The translations under genes and the position numbers were made by a program. From positions 19,359,716 to 19,423,715 of the forward strand of contig NC_045144.1 in NCBI RefSeq assembly GCF_008831285.2: 64,000 nucleotides of DNA. Direction: 5' to 3'. Below, piece by piece: positions 20,713 to 32,800 of the stretch. This DNA is from Nymphaea colorata. Taxonomy: Eukaryota; Streptophyta; Magnoliopsida; Nymphaeales; Nymphaeaceae. The first letter of the stretch is position 1. Each line of letters begins with the position of its first letter. The notes under the pieces were generated by a model that saw only the letters and a program-made list of their open reading frames with translations, was not told the origin of the DNA and searched no databases.

Positions 20713-21203
20713 CTTTTTTTTAGGTTCATGTGTTGAACTGTGTTTTGATATTACGAAAGTGAGTCACCTACTATGACAATAAGCTCGGGCGCTGATTCAA
20801 TAGATTCCGACTTGCTCCCTAATAGTTTTCGTTTTGACCTAAAACGGTTAGCAATTAGAACAACCAATCGCTTTAACAACCCTCTTTATAAGCAGTTAAA
20901 GATAATAACATCAATTTTTTATCGAAATTTTTATGTCCAATCACGTTTTGGCTCTCAAACATTAGTCAGCACTCTTCTTAGCTTCGAGCTGAGCAAATGT
21001 TGCTTTCAACCGCAAGCCTTGGAAACTCACTATCAAGTTCAAGAACTGATGCAGTACGGAGCAGAGTAGAAGGAAACCGAACGGACCAACAAAAAGTCAG
21101 ACAAATCATCACTATGATTAGGCCGAACCTTCTCATGTTCCATTAAACCATATATGCTATCATATCCATTGTCTTTTTTCCAAGACTCGTCATGAAAAAA
21201 CAT
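20713..21203 (+). repeat. Dispersed repeat R, copy 2
   Basis: Diverged second copy of 2503-2999 with the same order of landmarks: TTGAACTGTGTTTTGATAT, CTCGG...TGATTCA, CTTTAACAAC, GAGCAAATGTTGCTTTCAACC, and an end at CATGAAAAAACAT. After the end it runs into a poly-T stretch rather than the G-rich tract of copy 1. Confidence 0.7.
20959..21069 (+). pseudogene. Conserved 3'-exon-like gene fragment in repeat R, copy 2
   Basis: Same 37-codon frame and TAG stop as 2756-2866, but the acceptor AG of copy 1 (CTCAG) reads CTCAA here. Codons differ at about 13 places with the frame kept, including several amino acid changes. The function is not recognised. Confidence 0.4.
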
Positions 21204-24200
21204 AAGACTTTTTTTTTTTCAGTAATTGTTGGGAATTCCCCAACAAAGTTGAAAAATATGCACGTTGAACATAGCGGACAAAGAAGACTAAATGACCAAT
21301 ACTTCCTGCTTATATGTTGCAGCAATTGTGTTTCTATAAAAACACGTAGAACATATCAAGAAACAAGTTAAGCTCTAGCTACAAAATAAGCATAGGCTTC
21401 TGCGTATGCTATCGTGCTTTGACACACACGTCTTGTCTAAAACTCCATCAATTCAGCGTTGGCTTCTCTTTTGACCTCCCTGTTTTTCTATTTGTGGCCA
21501 TTGTTGTTATGAACATCAACATTGCTACGTCGAGTTGGACCCAACACCTCGTCCAGTAATGGATAAACAGCAAGAATCAATCGATTCAACTACTGTTTGA
21601 TTTGATGACCGATTCAAAAGTAGAACAATATGTTAGTTTCCATTATTACTTTTTTTTTTAAATAATTTGTGAATTTTCCTATTTCAATCAATATACAGTT
21701 TTCCATTTTTACAAAATTTTAAATAATTTTTTGCAGATTGTGCAATTGAATTGAATTGGTGATTCACCAAATGGGCAGCTTCACCAAAAATAGAATGCCT
21801 TGTTGAGAAATTTATTAGATGCAACCTGTTAGCACTATTTACAGCACAAAAAAATAGGGAATCAGCAACGGGGATCAATTTTCTTAGACATTTCCTCTTA
21901 TCAAGTCCAAGCTGAGTGTACTTTCAGGGATGGAGGAGAGCTTGGAGGGTTTTGTTGCTGTTACCAAGAGGGTTAGGGTTCAAGATTGGATTTTACCTTC
22001 ACTTTTTTTTTTTAAAAAAAAAAGAACTGTTGCTCGTAATTATGAATATAGATCTGATGTTTTTGAGTTTCTAACTGATACTTCCCATTTCAATTAATAT
22101 GTCCTTAATATAATAAAAAGAAGGAAGAAAATTTTTCAACAACACATCAAAAAAATTGACGATAATAAAAAGGACCTTAATCTTTCATAGTTTTGATTAA
22201 AAAGCACTTAAGTTTTTCTATGATTACTAAAAAGGTATCCATAAGGTTACTGTTTAAACCTTAACAATTTCACCATCTAAAAACATGGATAATATGCTTA
22301 GCTTTAAACAATTGAGTTTTTCCTGAAAAGGGTTTTCACATTAATAAAAAAACATCACATAATTATTTAAAATATTAATAGTAAAACTAAGTTGCTTGGA
22401 TATAATTAATCATGTATTAATATTATTAGCTTTAGTTAGATGCTAATAGAACTTAATTGAACCTACAAGTCGTCTTTATTAAAAATTCCTTGGTCCGTTT
22501 TATCATATTGAGTAAATGCTTATGGTTAATGGGGAATCATGTGTCTCCTCATGTGTGGCCGTTGGTAGAAGACCTTGCAGATGGATAGCAACGTTGTAAA
22601 TGCACATTGAACCTTCACATCAATTGGGAGACCATTATGCCAGAGAGAGAGAGGGCATGTTTGTATAGATATTCATATTCTTCTTAACATACATTGAAGA
22701 CAAGCAAATGTATGTGGACTTCACTGAGCTCCACATGTAACATCAAATTGAAGAGCGTCTTTTTTCTCTTGACAGAGGGTGCCAATGTTTCTTTTGGTAA
22801 GGTCAGTCCTGACCTTTAAATACAGTATTGACCTTTTTGATAAGGTCAGTACTGATTTCAAGACAGTTTTGCCCTTGCAACGGATGCTGGTGACGAAGAA
22901 CTCGTTGGACTCTTCCACGAGCTTCGGTGCTTCCTCTGCAGCGGGTGCTTTGGTGGGTCAAGAGCGCTCTCCGGCCATTCCCATAAGTCACTCCTCTGAG
23001 TCTGAGGCACATGGTCTTCGTAGCTCGCCCTCGGGGTGGATCCGCGAGCACCTGTGATTCATTTTTTCCATTTTCCAGGATCTTTCCTGTGGATAAAAGA
23101 CATGATATTTTTAAGTTTTGAAAGTTTGGGTGTTGAATCTTTTGACAATGAGTAGCAGTTGATTTCCTATGGACGCCTGATTTCACGACCGTTCCATTCC
23201 TTGATTCTTTCACACAACACACACACACACATGTAAGATTCTTAGATTATGTTGTCTAGTGAGATTATGTTGTATAATCATCTTACCTTTTAAGTGGTTT
23301 TGAAGCTGTTTTTCTAAATCCAATCTATATGGATTTTCACATGTTCAAGATTATACTACTGAAAAATTCATGAAAAGAGTGATATCTTGATTAAGTTTTA
23401 TAAGAGATCAGAAATTGGCTCCTAAAACACCTCATAAAAAGTTTTATCTCCATGCAAGATTTTTATGATTCTTCTTGGCGTTTCAAAGAAGTGAGAACTG
23501 CTTCATCTTAGTAGACAGCATGTTCTAATCAATTATCCTGGACCAGTCGTGCCTTTCCGTGCAAGGTTCCTTGGACCTGATTCTCCCTCGTGTAGAGCTT
23601 ATCTGTTTTAAGAGGTGCACGCGTCAAGACGAAAACGATCGCATTAGAAAAAAAAATAATGTCATCTTGACTTTAACAAACAATTCGAATAGAATTTGCT
23701 CCGCGGCGATTCAAGAGTCCCACATACAAGTTTTGATATATTTTAGGTTGTTAGCTAGATTTTTTATATTTTAGATTTTGATATATTTTTTCAATTATTT
23801 TTTAAAAGCAAATTTTTAAATATTTTAGGCTGGTTCATAATAGATTGATCAGAACTGTTGAATTGGCCGATTATCGATTCATATCACACCCGCCTTCAGA
23901 GGGTCTATAAACGGTGCCGAGTACAAACCATTTTCAAAAAAATTAGGTGTAAAGACATATATATATATATATATATATAATCATTGTCTACATTTATAAA
24001 ATAGAAATTATTGAATAAAAATCATTAAAATAAGTCAAAAATACCAAAGAAAAATTAAGAACTAAAGGTACGACACGAAAATCTAGGAAGAAGATGAAAT
24101 TTCATCCGCTTTTTAAAGAAAAAAATATGGGCCATTAAACTAGCCTTAGAAGAATTCATAAGCGCGGGCCTTCTTGGAAGATGGGTAGGGGAACTGAAGC

Positions 24201-24615
24201 ATGCAGAGATGCCTTACAGTTCACCGGAAAAATACGCGTTGCTCGTGATCGTCTTGATTTCACTGCTAAGAATCTACTGAGCTATGATAGACTGAAGTTT
24301 CATCATTGTGAAAGAGAAGTCAAGCGTCCAAATCGAAGCCAATCGACGGAAAATGATATTGGTCCCAATAATTGAACAAATACGGTGAAATTTCTATTGA
24401 GTGCTTTTCCATTGAGCTTGACTGTGAGAGTAGCAATGCCATGGAAAAACTCACGTCGAGAATGATCGTGTCTGAGACTGGGCACCTTCTTGAGTTAAAA
24501 CTCCCACTGGGGGAGACTAGTTTAGGATGAGCGGTGCCGTCCTACTTTGAGCTTCAAATTTGTTGGACAGGCTAACAGCTGGTATGAAGTCAGTCACTCT
24601 TCGAAGTTAGTACAT

Positions 24616-24685
24616 GTTAACTTCTTGTGTATAAGTCTGGGCCTGGGTCAGTTAACTTCTTGTGTACAAGTCTGGGCCTGGGTCA
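24616..24685 (+). repeat. Perfect-length 35-bp tandem duplication
   Basis: GTTAACTTCTTGTGTA(T/C)AAG followed by TCTGGGCCTGGGTCA occurs at 24616-24650 and again at 24651-24685 with one difference. It lies at the edge of a GC-rich MITE-like fragment (GGGCCTGGGTCAGG...TACTCGGTATCCGACCC). Confidence 0.8.
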
Positions 24686-24858
24686 GGCCGCTGCCAGGTA
24701 CTCGGTATCCGACCCAACTCTATTTTCTTCTATGTCGTGCTTTATTAATAGTTTTAGTTAGAGTTGATGGAAGCTAAGACCTAGAATCTCTCTCTCTTCT
24801 ACATTGAGACTATTTTTTAGGTTCCTCTTCTTCTTCAAAGTGCATCAATTTTAGAGTG

Positions 24859-24862
<4 letters not shown>

Positions 24863-24905
<43 letters not shown>

Positions 24906-24919
24906 GAGAGAGAGAGAGA
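24863..24919. repeat. (AT)n then (GA)n microsatellite
   Basis: About 38 bases of AT dinucleotide repeat followed by an AAAAAGAGAGAGAGAGAGAA stretch. Confidence 0.9.
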
Positions 24920-25692
24920 AGGAGGTTTGAAAGACCTTTTCATTGATTGATCATTTAGCAAATGGACTATGCAAATGCCGTACTTAACTTTAACCTCACT
25001 CCAACCAAATGAAAAAAATATATATATAATGTAAAAATTGATTTTTTTATTTTTACTTTTACTTATTTTTTAGCATGAGTTAAGTTTGGTCCTACTCAAA
25101 TTCAATCCACAAAACCCACCACCCATTTAACTCGTTTTTTTTTTTAAAAAAAAAACCCTCTTAACCTAATGTCTGTCATCATTTGCGACACCTTTCACAT
25201 CTCCTGTTCTCTTGTCATTATTTAAAAATAGTTGGGTACAGTTAACAAAGTATGAATTAGCTCTCAATGACTTTCGCTAGAGGAACTATCACGTCAAATC
25301 TTCAATTATAATCTTCAATTATGTTCATCGAAAGTGATTCATCCACGTACGATATTTAAAATGCAAAGGGATGCTTTCGTGTCGCACGTCCATGTGGAGG
25401 TCCTTCCCCGAGAACATATGCACCTTTTATGTTATTAACAAAAAGCGAGTTGAATCTTTATAAAAGCCGTGAATGCATCAATTATAAATTCAATTGCATT
25501 GTAATTGGACGTTTTCTGTTGGACAGTATTACCAAGACCAAAAGAATCGTTCATTTCATGTTGGAATATTTTGCCTTTTGTTGGGACAGTAATCTTTCTC
25601 TTTATAGTTTTAATTCTAGTTGAAAGGCCACTAGAGGTAGAATATATTAAGCTGGCAGATCCGTCATGATCACTTTATATCTATGTCACTAG

Positions 25693-25940
25693 CATGGGAG
25701 GTCTGGGTGCGGGTATCGGTACGATACATCTCAAAAAATTACGAGCGGTGCGTCGATGGTATTTATTATTATTATTAATTTATTATTATAATATATTAAT
25801 AATATCAAATTCGATAAAAAAACTAAAATCAATAGGGTGCGGGTTAGGTGCGAATCTGGGTCGCACCCACAACTGCACTAGCACCCGCGTCACGTCGATG
25901 CACCCGCATCACCAGGGTTGCCGCACCTTGGTGACATAGC
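25693..25940. mobile_element. GC-ended, AT-cored MITE-like element
   Basis: GGTGCGGGTATCGG at the left, an A/T-only core (25758-25815), then GGGTGCGGGTTAGGTGCG and repeated GCACCCGC blocks to the right. It has the same general build as the hAT MITE at 10489-10759 but a different terminal word. No clear TSD. Confidence 0.35.
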
Positions 25941-26937
25941 TTTATATGTTCTCAAACAAAAAAAAAGGGGGTATTGTTGATTCAACTCTATTTTCAATAC
26001 AAAGGATAGCTAAAGAACAGGAGGTTGAAAGAATCAGCCCGAAACAGCCAGAATAAGCTGATTCAAGTCGAATTGGTGGGAAACTAATTTGAATTTGTGG
26101 TTCTTTTTTTTGAGAAGTTTTAATGATTTGTTATACATTTTCTCGTTTTTTTTAGAAAAAAAATTGGCCGATTTAGATTTGATTTTGCTGAATAGGGGAA
26201 AGCAGCCAATCCACCAAATCAACAGCTTCACTGATTCAGTTTAGAAACTGATTTTTTACAACATTTAGATTTACATTTAAAAAACTGTTGAGTATTTTGT
26301 GATCGAAGCCAAAATAGTAAAAAAGAAGAGTCCCAATGTTGTCAACGTTCTCATAGATGTGCATTTTTGGGGTCCTTGCAGAAAAGAACACAAGATATAA
26401 TGAATTGGATAAATGCAAAATAGGCTATCATGATTGATTGGTAGAAACATGTGTGCTAAAAATAATTTTACAAGCAGTTTATCAGTTTTTTTTTTTGGAA
26501 AAGATTAATAAAAAAACACTTAAATTTGAGTTTTTTTATTTAACTGTTGGGATTATATGAAAATCAGTTAAATAATGAAGTCTTAAGCATTGTCTCTGCC
26601 TGGGGCAGTGGCATTTTCTTCCAGCTGACCTAAAGAGCAAATGTCTTTTTATACGCCACTGGTGTCTTGTTTCTCAAAAAAAGATTACGGAGTGTAAAGA
26701 ATAAATAATATCCAAACATTTTGTGTTATGAAGGTTACGTTTTACCTTCTTTAGCCTACCCCGGCTTTAAGAAAAAACGAACAAAAATAAAAATAAGAGA
26801 TAGCTGCTGTCTCCATATGGTGCACAAGCAGTGAAGACCCAAATCCAGTGGATCTATTCGGATCTAAATGCATTCATTCTTTATCCAAATAAGCATCACT
26901 AACAGAGAGTAGCCTTTTTGAAGTTCAGGGCACCGGG

Positions 26938-27225
26938 CAGGTCGCCGGTGGGTACCTAGCCGGGCTCCGGCCTTGGCTTGGAAAAAGGGGGTCAAGCCGA
27001 TTTTTTATCGGGCCGGTTCGGTTGGGTTCAATAAACCTGGGTAGGTTCGATAATATTTTTTCATATTTTTTATTATAAATATAATATGTTATTATGATTA
27101 ATTATATTTATATATTATCTTATATTAAAAATATTTTTTAATTTAATCGGTCTAACCTTGAATATATGGTTGGGCTGGGCCTGAATTTTGGGCCGAACTG
27201 GCTCGATGCTATTTAGTCCACCTAT
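26938..27225. mobile_element. GC-ended hAT-type MITE, diverged
   Basis: Left end GGCACCGGGCAGG with GGTACCTAGCCGGGCTCCGG, an AT-rich core (27050-27150), and right end GGGCTGGGCCTGAATTTTGG...GCTCGATGC. Related in design to 10489-10759 and 38790-39020. The target duplication is not evident. Confidence 0.45.
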
Positions 27226-27379
27226 CACAAACCCTCCCTTCTTTCTAAAAAATTTGGTTTGATATGGTCACTATCAAATTTGACTATTTTGTTTCGTTAC
27301 AGTTAGCTGCCTTACCAAATTTGCTACTTGCAAATAATTTGTGAAGTATTATTTCTTAAAATTATAATAATATTTGGGA

Positions 27380-27640
27380 GTTTTAAATCGTACTTTAAAA
27401 AAAATAAATAAATAAACTAAAATGAAAAAAGTATAATTGAAAAAATAATAACACAAACATAAATAGATTTACAATAAATAAAAAATAAAAATAAAACTGT
27501 TTGATATTTAAAAATAAAAAAAGTGAAAATAATCCACAATAAAAATGCGTTTTTTTCATGTTTTTTCAAACAAATGCGTTTTTTTAGTTTTAAATGATAT
27601 TTTATTTTCTCACATTTTTTTAAGTTTTTTAAAAAATAAT
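27380..27640. repeat. AT-rich dispersed family, copy 1
   Basis: Shares the order TAACACAAACAT, then A(A/G)TAGATTT...CAACAAATAAAAAAT-like words, CATGTTTTTTCAAA and repeated ATGCGTTTTTTT with 54400-54720. Not a recognised superfamily. Confidence 0.5.
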
Positions 27641-28572
27641 CTTTGGCCCAACCTGTTATGTAGGATCGAAGAAAAACAAAAAAGATAAACTGTAAGAACA
27701 CAAGAAAAGTTTTGCCATTTGGCGGCTGATGCATCTACTCACGGTAATTTATTTTCTTTTCTGATAGTATCTTAGGACACGAATTCCAACAGATCATGAC
27801 AACAGGCAGGTGCATTAATGACGGAGGTAGACAAGTGGTTGGAGGATGAAGGAAGAGAGGTATCTTCAACTTTTGAGAAGAAGAAAAACCCTAGCTTTGA
27901 TGTGAGATAACTAAGGCGGCGTTCGGGCCACCGTAAGAATGGGGATTTAGCAGCCGAATTTGTGGGGTCGCTTAATATTATCATGTTTTCTGCTGGTTCT
28001 AGTTCTAATAAAAGTGCTTCCTACTGGTAAGATACAGACAGCGTAATTGCATAAACCTGCAAGACCTTGGCTGAATTAGCTATTACGTGGTTCAATTAGA
28101 ATATTAACAATTTTAGTTCCCATTTATTCTATCATTAAATTAGTAAAAAGTTGTCATTTTGGCAAAATTAAGTGCCATGAGAAAAATATTTGAATTTGTT
28201 AATGCACTTATTTCTCTTAATCGCTTTTCTACCATTAAAAGAATCATTAATAGCTTACTTGCAAGACAAATTTAAGCACCGTAAATGGCATCCTTAAATA
28301 TATATTTAATTTAATGTGGAACGTGCATATAGTTTATCTTCTCCTGCTGATTTTTATCACATGTTCTTACGCAAAACAAGATCGCAAAAAATTTAATTGT
28401 TTTCCGCCGTCATGTTCTTAGTGTTATTATATAAGGCTGTTGATTTTTTAACTGCTCCATTCGATACGCGTTTCGATATCATATATCTTCTACAAAGTTG
28501 TAGCACATAAAACTATGTATTTGAATCTATCTATTTTTCTTTGCAAAAATAACTTGATTGCAACATTGTGTT

Positions 28573-28575
<3 letters not shown>

Positions 28576-28616
<41 letters not shown>
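28576..28616. repeat. (AT)n microsatellite
   Basis: About 40 bases of uninterrupted AT dinucleotide repeat. Confidence 0.9.
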
Positions 28617-28619
<3 letters not shown>

Positions 28620-29450
28620 GAAAATGGGGCCACAGATAATCAAAGTATTATTTGTGCTATATATGCTCTCTAAAGTAATTTGACCGGAAACATATACTAA
28701 ATCTTTATTTTTTTTACGTTAAATGTATTTTTGGTAATCAAAAAATTAGGAGCACTTGTGACATTAAAATTTTGATACTAGAATATTTTACATAGAAACA
28801 AATTGAATTAAAGCATGCTTTATACTTACATTACTATTTACAAGGATGCTAATCAGATTTATATTTTATTCAAAAATATTCCATAATAAAAATTAATTGG
28901 GACTGATTTAAAGAGAGAGTGCTTGTTTGGGGCTGTACATCACAAGCAGTTGTATTGGTTCAAGGAATAAAACATTAAAGAAAAGAACGCGGAAAAGGTT
29001 GATTTCGGATGTTGTGTTGCAGGATTGATGTCACTCGTTTATAAAGTTCAACTGAACGTGTTATCCTCTCGATCAACTTCTGCAGAACGGAAAGTTGGAA
29101 GGCGAAGGTGGCGTGTCCAGCTTGGGCTCCCTTCCTGGATATATCAGCCTCACCTACTGAAAAATTAGTACTTTCTTTTTGTTGCGTAAGTAAAAATAAT
29201 TGTCTATAACCGGCTTTTTTTTTATTTGATATCTACCCACTAAATGTCGCTAACAATGACATCTCTTGTAGAAAGAGAAGGCTGCAGACAAATGAACATG
29301 TTCCCCTTCTTCCATCATGTATGAGCTCCTTTTACAAATCCCATGAATCTCTCTCTCCCTCTCTCTCTGTGTCTCTATGTGTGGGAAGGGAAATAGCAAA
29401 GGTCTTTCGAGAGTCAACCTCTGAACAAGAAGCTTGACGGAAGTAACAAC

Positions 29451-29883
29451 GTGATCCGAGTCAGGAAGAGAGAGACATTGATACAAGGAAGCTCCTTTCT
29501 TGGTTCTGTTCTAAAGAATACCACTGCCTTCGTTTGTTCTCTTTTTTACTTTTGCAGGTGCGTTGCTCTTTCTTCGTACTTGAAAAAGTTAGTCTTTTGG
29601 GAGTACAATGATGGGTACCCTTTTTTCTCTGTGTTTTGAAGGATTAAACGTATGTGGAGGTTTTTGCTCCGTTTTTCTGGTTGACTGATTTTTCGTATGG
29701 TGGTATCTTTTTTCAGCTGGTGGTTTGTTACTGAGAATTCATTGGTTGGCTTTTTTGGACGGGATTCAAGAGCCGCTGAATGGACTGCAGTTCTTCGCAA
29801 TGATGTACTTGCTCTTGAACACATCAGCCTGCGGAGAAAAACACTGTAGCTTTTCTCTTAAATAATATCGTGAATTGGATTCT
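29451..29883 (+). promoter_or_regulatory. Putative 5' leader of the AHK3-type gene
   Basis: The sequence just upstream of the receptor start. A CT-rich stretch lies at 29346-29375, and an acceptor-like TTACTTTTGCAGGTGCG near 29550 suggests a 5'-UTR intron. A short upstream reading frame starts ATGATGGGTACC near 29609 and ends at a TGA at about 29636. No clear TATA box was found; the transcription start cannot be fixed from sequence. Confidence 0.35.
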
Positions 29884-32800
29884 ATGAGTTTTTTGGGTGT
29901 TCTATGGGTTTATATTACGATGGTAGGCCTTCATTTGAGGAAATGGTTACGGGTGTTGTGTCTGAGCATCGTGAATTGGAACCTTGCTAAGGAGATCATG
30001 GGCCAGAAGGTTGGAGGCTTTGGTGGTGCAGGGAAATTGGGGATCAAATGGTGGAGAAGGGTTGTAGGAGAAGATTGGAAGAGCCACCACATTAGTAAAA
30101 GCATGAGATCTCTGAAGCTTGAGGAGGTTCCTGGAAAAAAACTGCTGGTTATGTGGACAATGAGTGGGATCCTGGGTTCGTTGTGGATTTTCTGGTATAT
30201 CAATTCCTTGGCTCTTCAAGGAAGAAAGGAGATGCTGGCGAACATGTGCGACGAGCGTGCAAGGATGCTGCAGGATCAGTTCAATGTGAGCATGAACCAT
30301 GTCCATTCGTTGGCTATTTTGGTCTCAACTTTTCATCATGGGAAGTCGCCCTCTGCTATTGATCAGGTTCGTAGGCCTTAATCTCTTCAGCACGTCTTCA
30401 TCTTACTTCAATGGTTCATTCTATTGAACCTTTATTCTACGTTTTATGCAATGTCAAACAATGGAAATCCCGTTTCCCTGCAATGAGTTATTCCCTTTCG
30501 TTCTTAGATTAGTAATAATCTGTTAGTCTGTCTACATTATTTGTTTCACCAGCGAGCAATCTACCTCCATAATTCCGCAAGGAATAAATTTTTAAAACGT
30601 CCATTTTGAGATAAGTTTGCACAATCCATCTTTAGCTAAACATTTGATGGCCATGCGCTCACTTATCCTTAGCCTGCTTATTTGATTTGCTTTATGAATT
30701 GAGTAAGCTGTCAGCAAGACTGATTTGATGCCTTACAGAAAACCTTTGCGAAGTACACTGAGAAAACTGCTTTTGAACGGCCACTGACAAGTGGAGTCGC
30801 ATATGCCCAGAGAGTGCTTCATGCTGAGAGAGAACAATTTGAGAAAGAGCATGGGTGGACGATCAAGGTCATGGATGAAAAAAGACAGAATCCTGTGAGT
30901 GAGGATAAGAGTTTCGCTGAAGTCCATGAGACATCACCTATTCAGGAGGAATATGCACCGGTTGTCTTTGCTCAGGATACACTTGCCCATGTTGTGTCTA
31001 TTGACATGCTATCTGGGAAGGTAAATATTAGGATTTTCTTCTTCTATTGCTGTCTACATAGCAGAAGCAACAGTTGAGGTCTTCTCCTGCATGGAACTAA
31101 GCTGAAGCAAGTTGGTGAACTTTATAGGATCTTGATTGTGTAGCTTTAGCTATGGTAAGAAAACAACAGAAAATTCAAAGAATTGAAAAGCAATTCACAG
31201 AATCTTGTTGACTTCAATGATAAATTCTAGCAAGATTCGAGTGATGTATTTATAATCTTTTAATTGCAATTGTTAATGAAAATTTTATATCAGCAGCTTA
31301 TGGGATTGGATAGCTAAAGCTTTGTTCTACTAGCACAAGCTGTGATACATTTACTTCTTAATTTGAAGTGAGTGGTAGCTGGGTTCCTTGGCTGATTGTT
31401 ACCTGCCTTGTGATATCGTATTGCATTGCAGTTTTTACTCTCTTTAAATTTGAATATGCAAAATTAAATGTTTTGATTTGAATAAACCTTGCTTCATACA
31501 GGAGGATCGGGATAATATCTTAAGAGCCAGAGCATCTGGAAGAGGCGTCCTCACTGCTCCTTTTGGGCTACTGAAGTCCCGAAGATTGGGGGTTATTCTT
31601 ACTTTTGCTGCCTATAGTAAGGAGCTTCCATCAAATGCAACGCCTCAGGAGCGTATTGAAGCAACCAAGGGGTAATCATATGTGTTACTTTCCTGCTTCC
31701 GCTCAATTAACTATAGAACCATGTGAGTTCATGAGAGAGGGCTCGATTGAATGCCATAACTTATTCCATGATTTTATATTGGTTTAAAGGTATATTGGAG
31801 GAATTTTTGATGTGGAGTCCTTGGTAGAGAAACTGCTTCAACAGCTTGCCAGCAAACAGGCTATTTATGTGAGTGTATATGACACAACTAACACTTCTGA
31901 TCCAATCAGCATGTATGGTCTGCATTTTGTGAACGATGGGCCTCACCACATCAGTCCCCTTCATTTTGGGGATCCCTTAAGAAAGCATGAGATGCGTTGC
32001 AGGTAGGATTTTATTTTCTAGTATCTTGCCTCAACCAAGCAGTTTAAGTGGTAACTTTTATGCTTAGCTCACCCAGATGCCAATTGGAACTCAAATCCTG
32101 TCTGCCTTGTGCTGCCTCTAACAGATTTAAGCAGAAGCCTTCTTTTCCATGGCTAGCGATGACATCATCTTTGGGGTTCCTTCTTATTATCTTGTTGATA
32201 GGACATGTAGTGCATGCAGCATTCACTCGTGTTGTGAAGGTGGTGAGAGATTTCCATGAGATGATGGAACTAAAAGCAAGGGCAGAGGCTGCAGATATTG
32301 CAAAATCTCAAGTAATTCTCCACTTCAATTTTGTTTATCCTGATTTATTAAGTAAATTGGAACCTGAGAGACTTCGATTGGCTTTTTACTTCATCTATAC
32401 GTTTTCTCCACCTGTTAAAATAATCAATTATTTGCATCATTTGCAGTTTCTAGCTACTGTCTCACATGAAATTAGGACCCCAATGAATGGTGTATTAGGT
32501 GGGTATAAGATGGTTTAACCGTCATTTTTAGTATTATCAAGCACGATCTAGTAGTCTTCATTCTTAGCAAATGTCTCCCTCCCTTCAGGTATGTTACAGA
32601 TGCTCATGGATACTGATCTTGACGAAACACAACTGGATTATGTGAAGACTGCTCAGGCTAGTGGAAAAGCTCTTGTATCACTAATAAATGAGGTTTTGGA
32701 CCAAGCTAAAATTGAATCAGGTAAGCTTGAGCTTGAGGCAGTCCAGTTTGATCTGCGGTCCCTTCTGGATGATATTGTATCGTTGTTCTGTGGCAAATCT

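Larger units (their letters stand above)
21204..29450. other. Long intergenic repeat-rich stretch without a supportable gene
   Basis: Mostly AT-rich decayed repeats; named pieces are listed separately. 21560-21800 and 25980-26260 share words such as GATTCAA, GAATTGGTG and CACCAAAT...CAGCTTCAC and are probably one old family. 22880-23057 is a GC-rich island with an open frame (92 codons from 22779). Its serine-rich translation is not recognised, and it has no partner exon or second copy, so it may be a captured exon. I see no complete gene. Confidence 0.45.
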
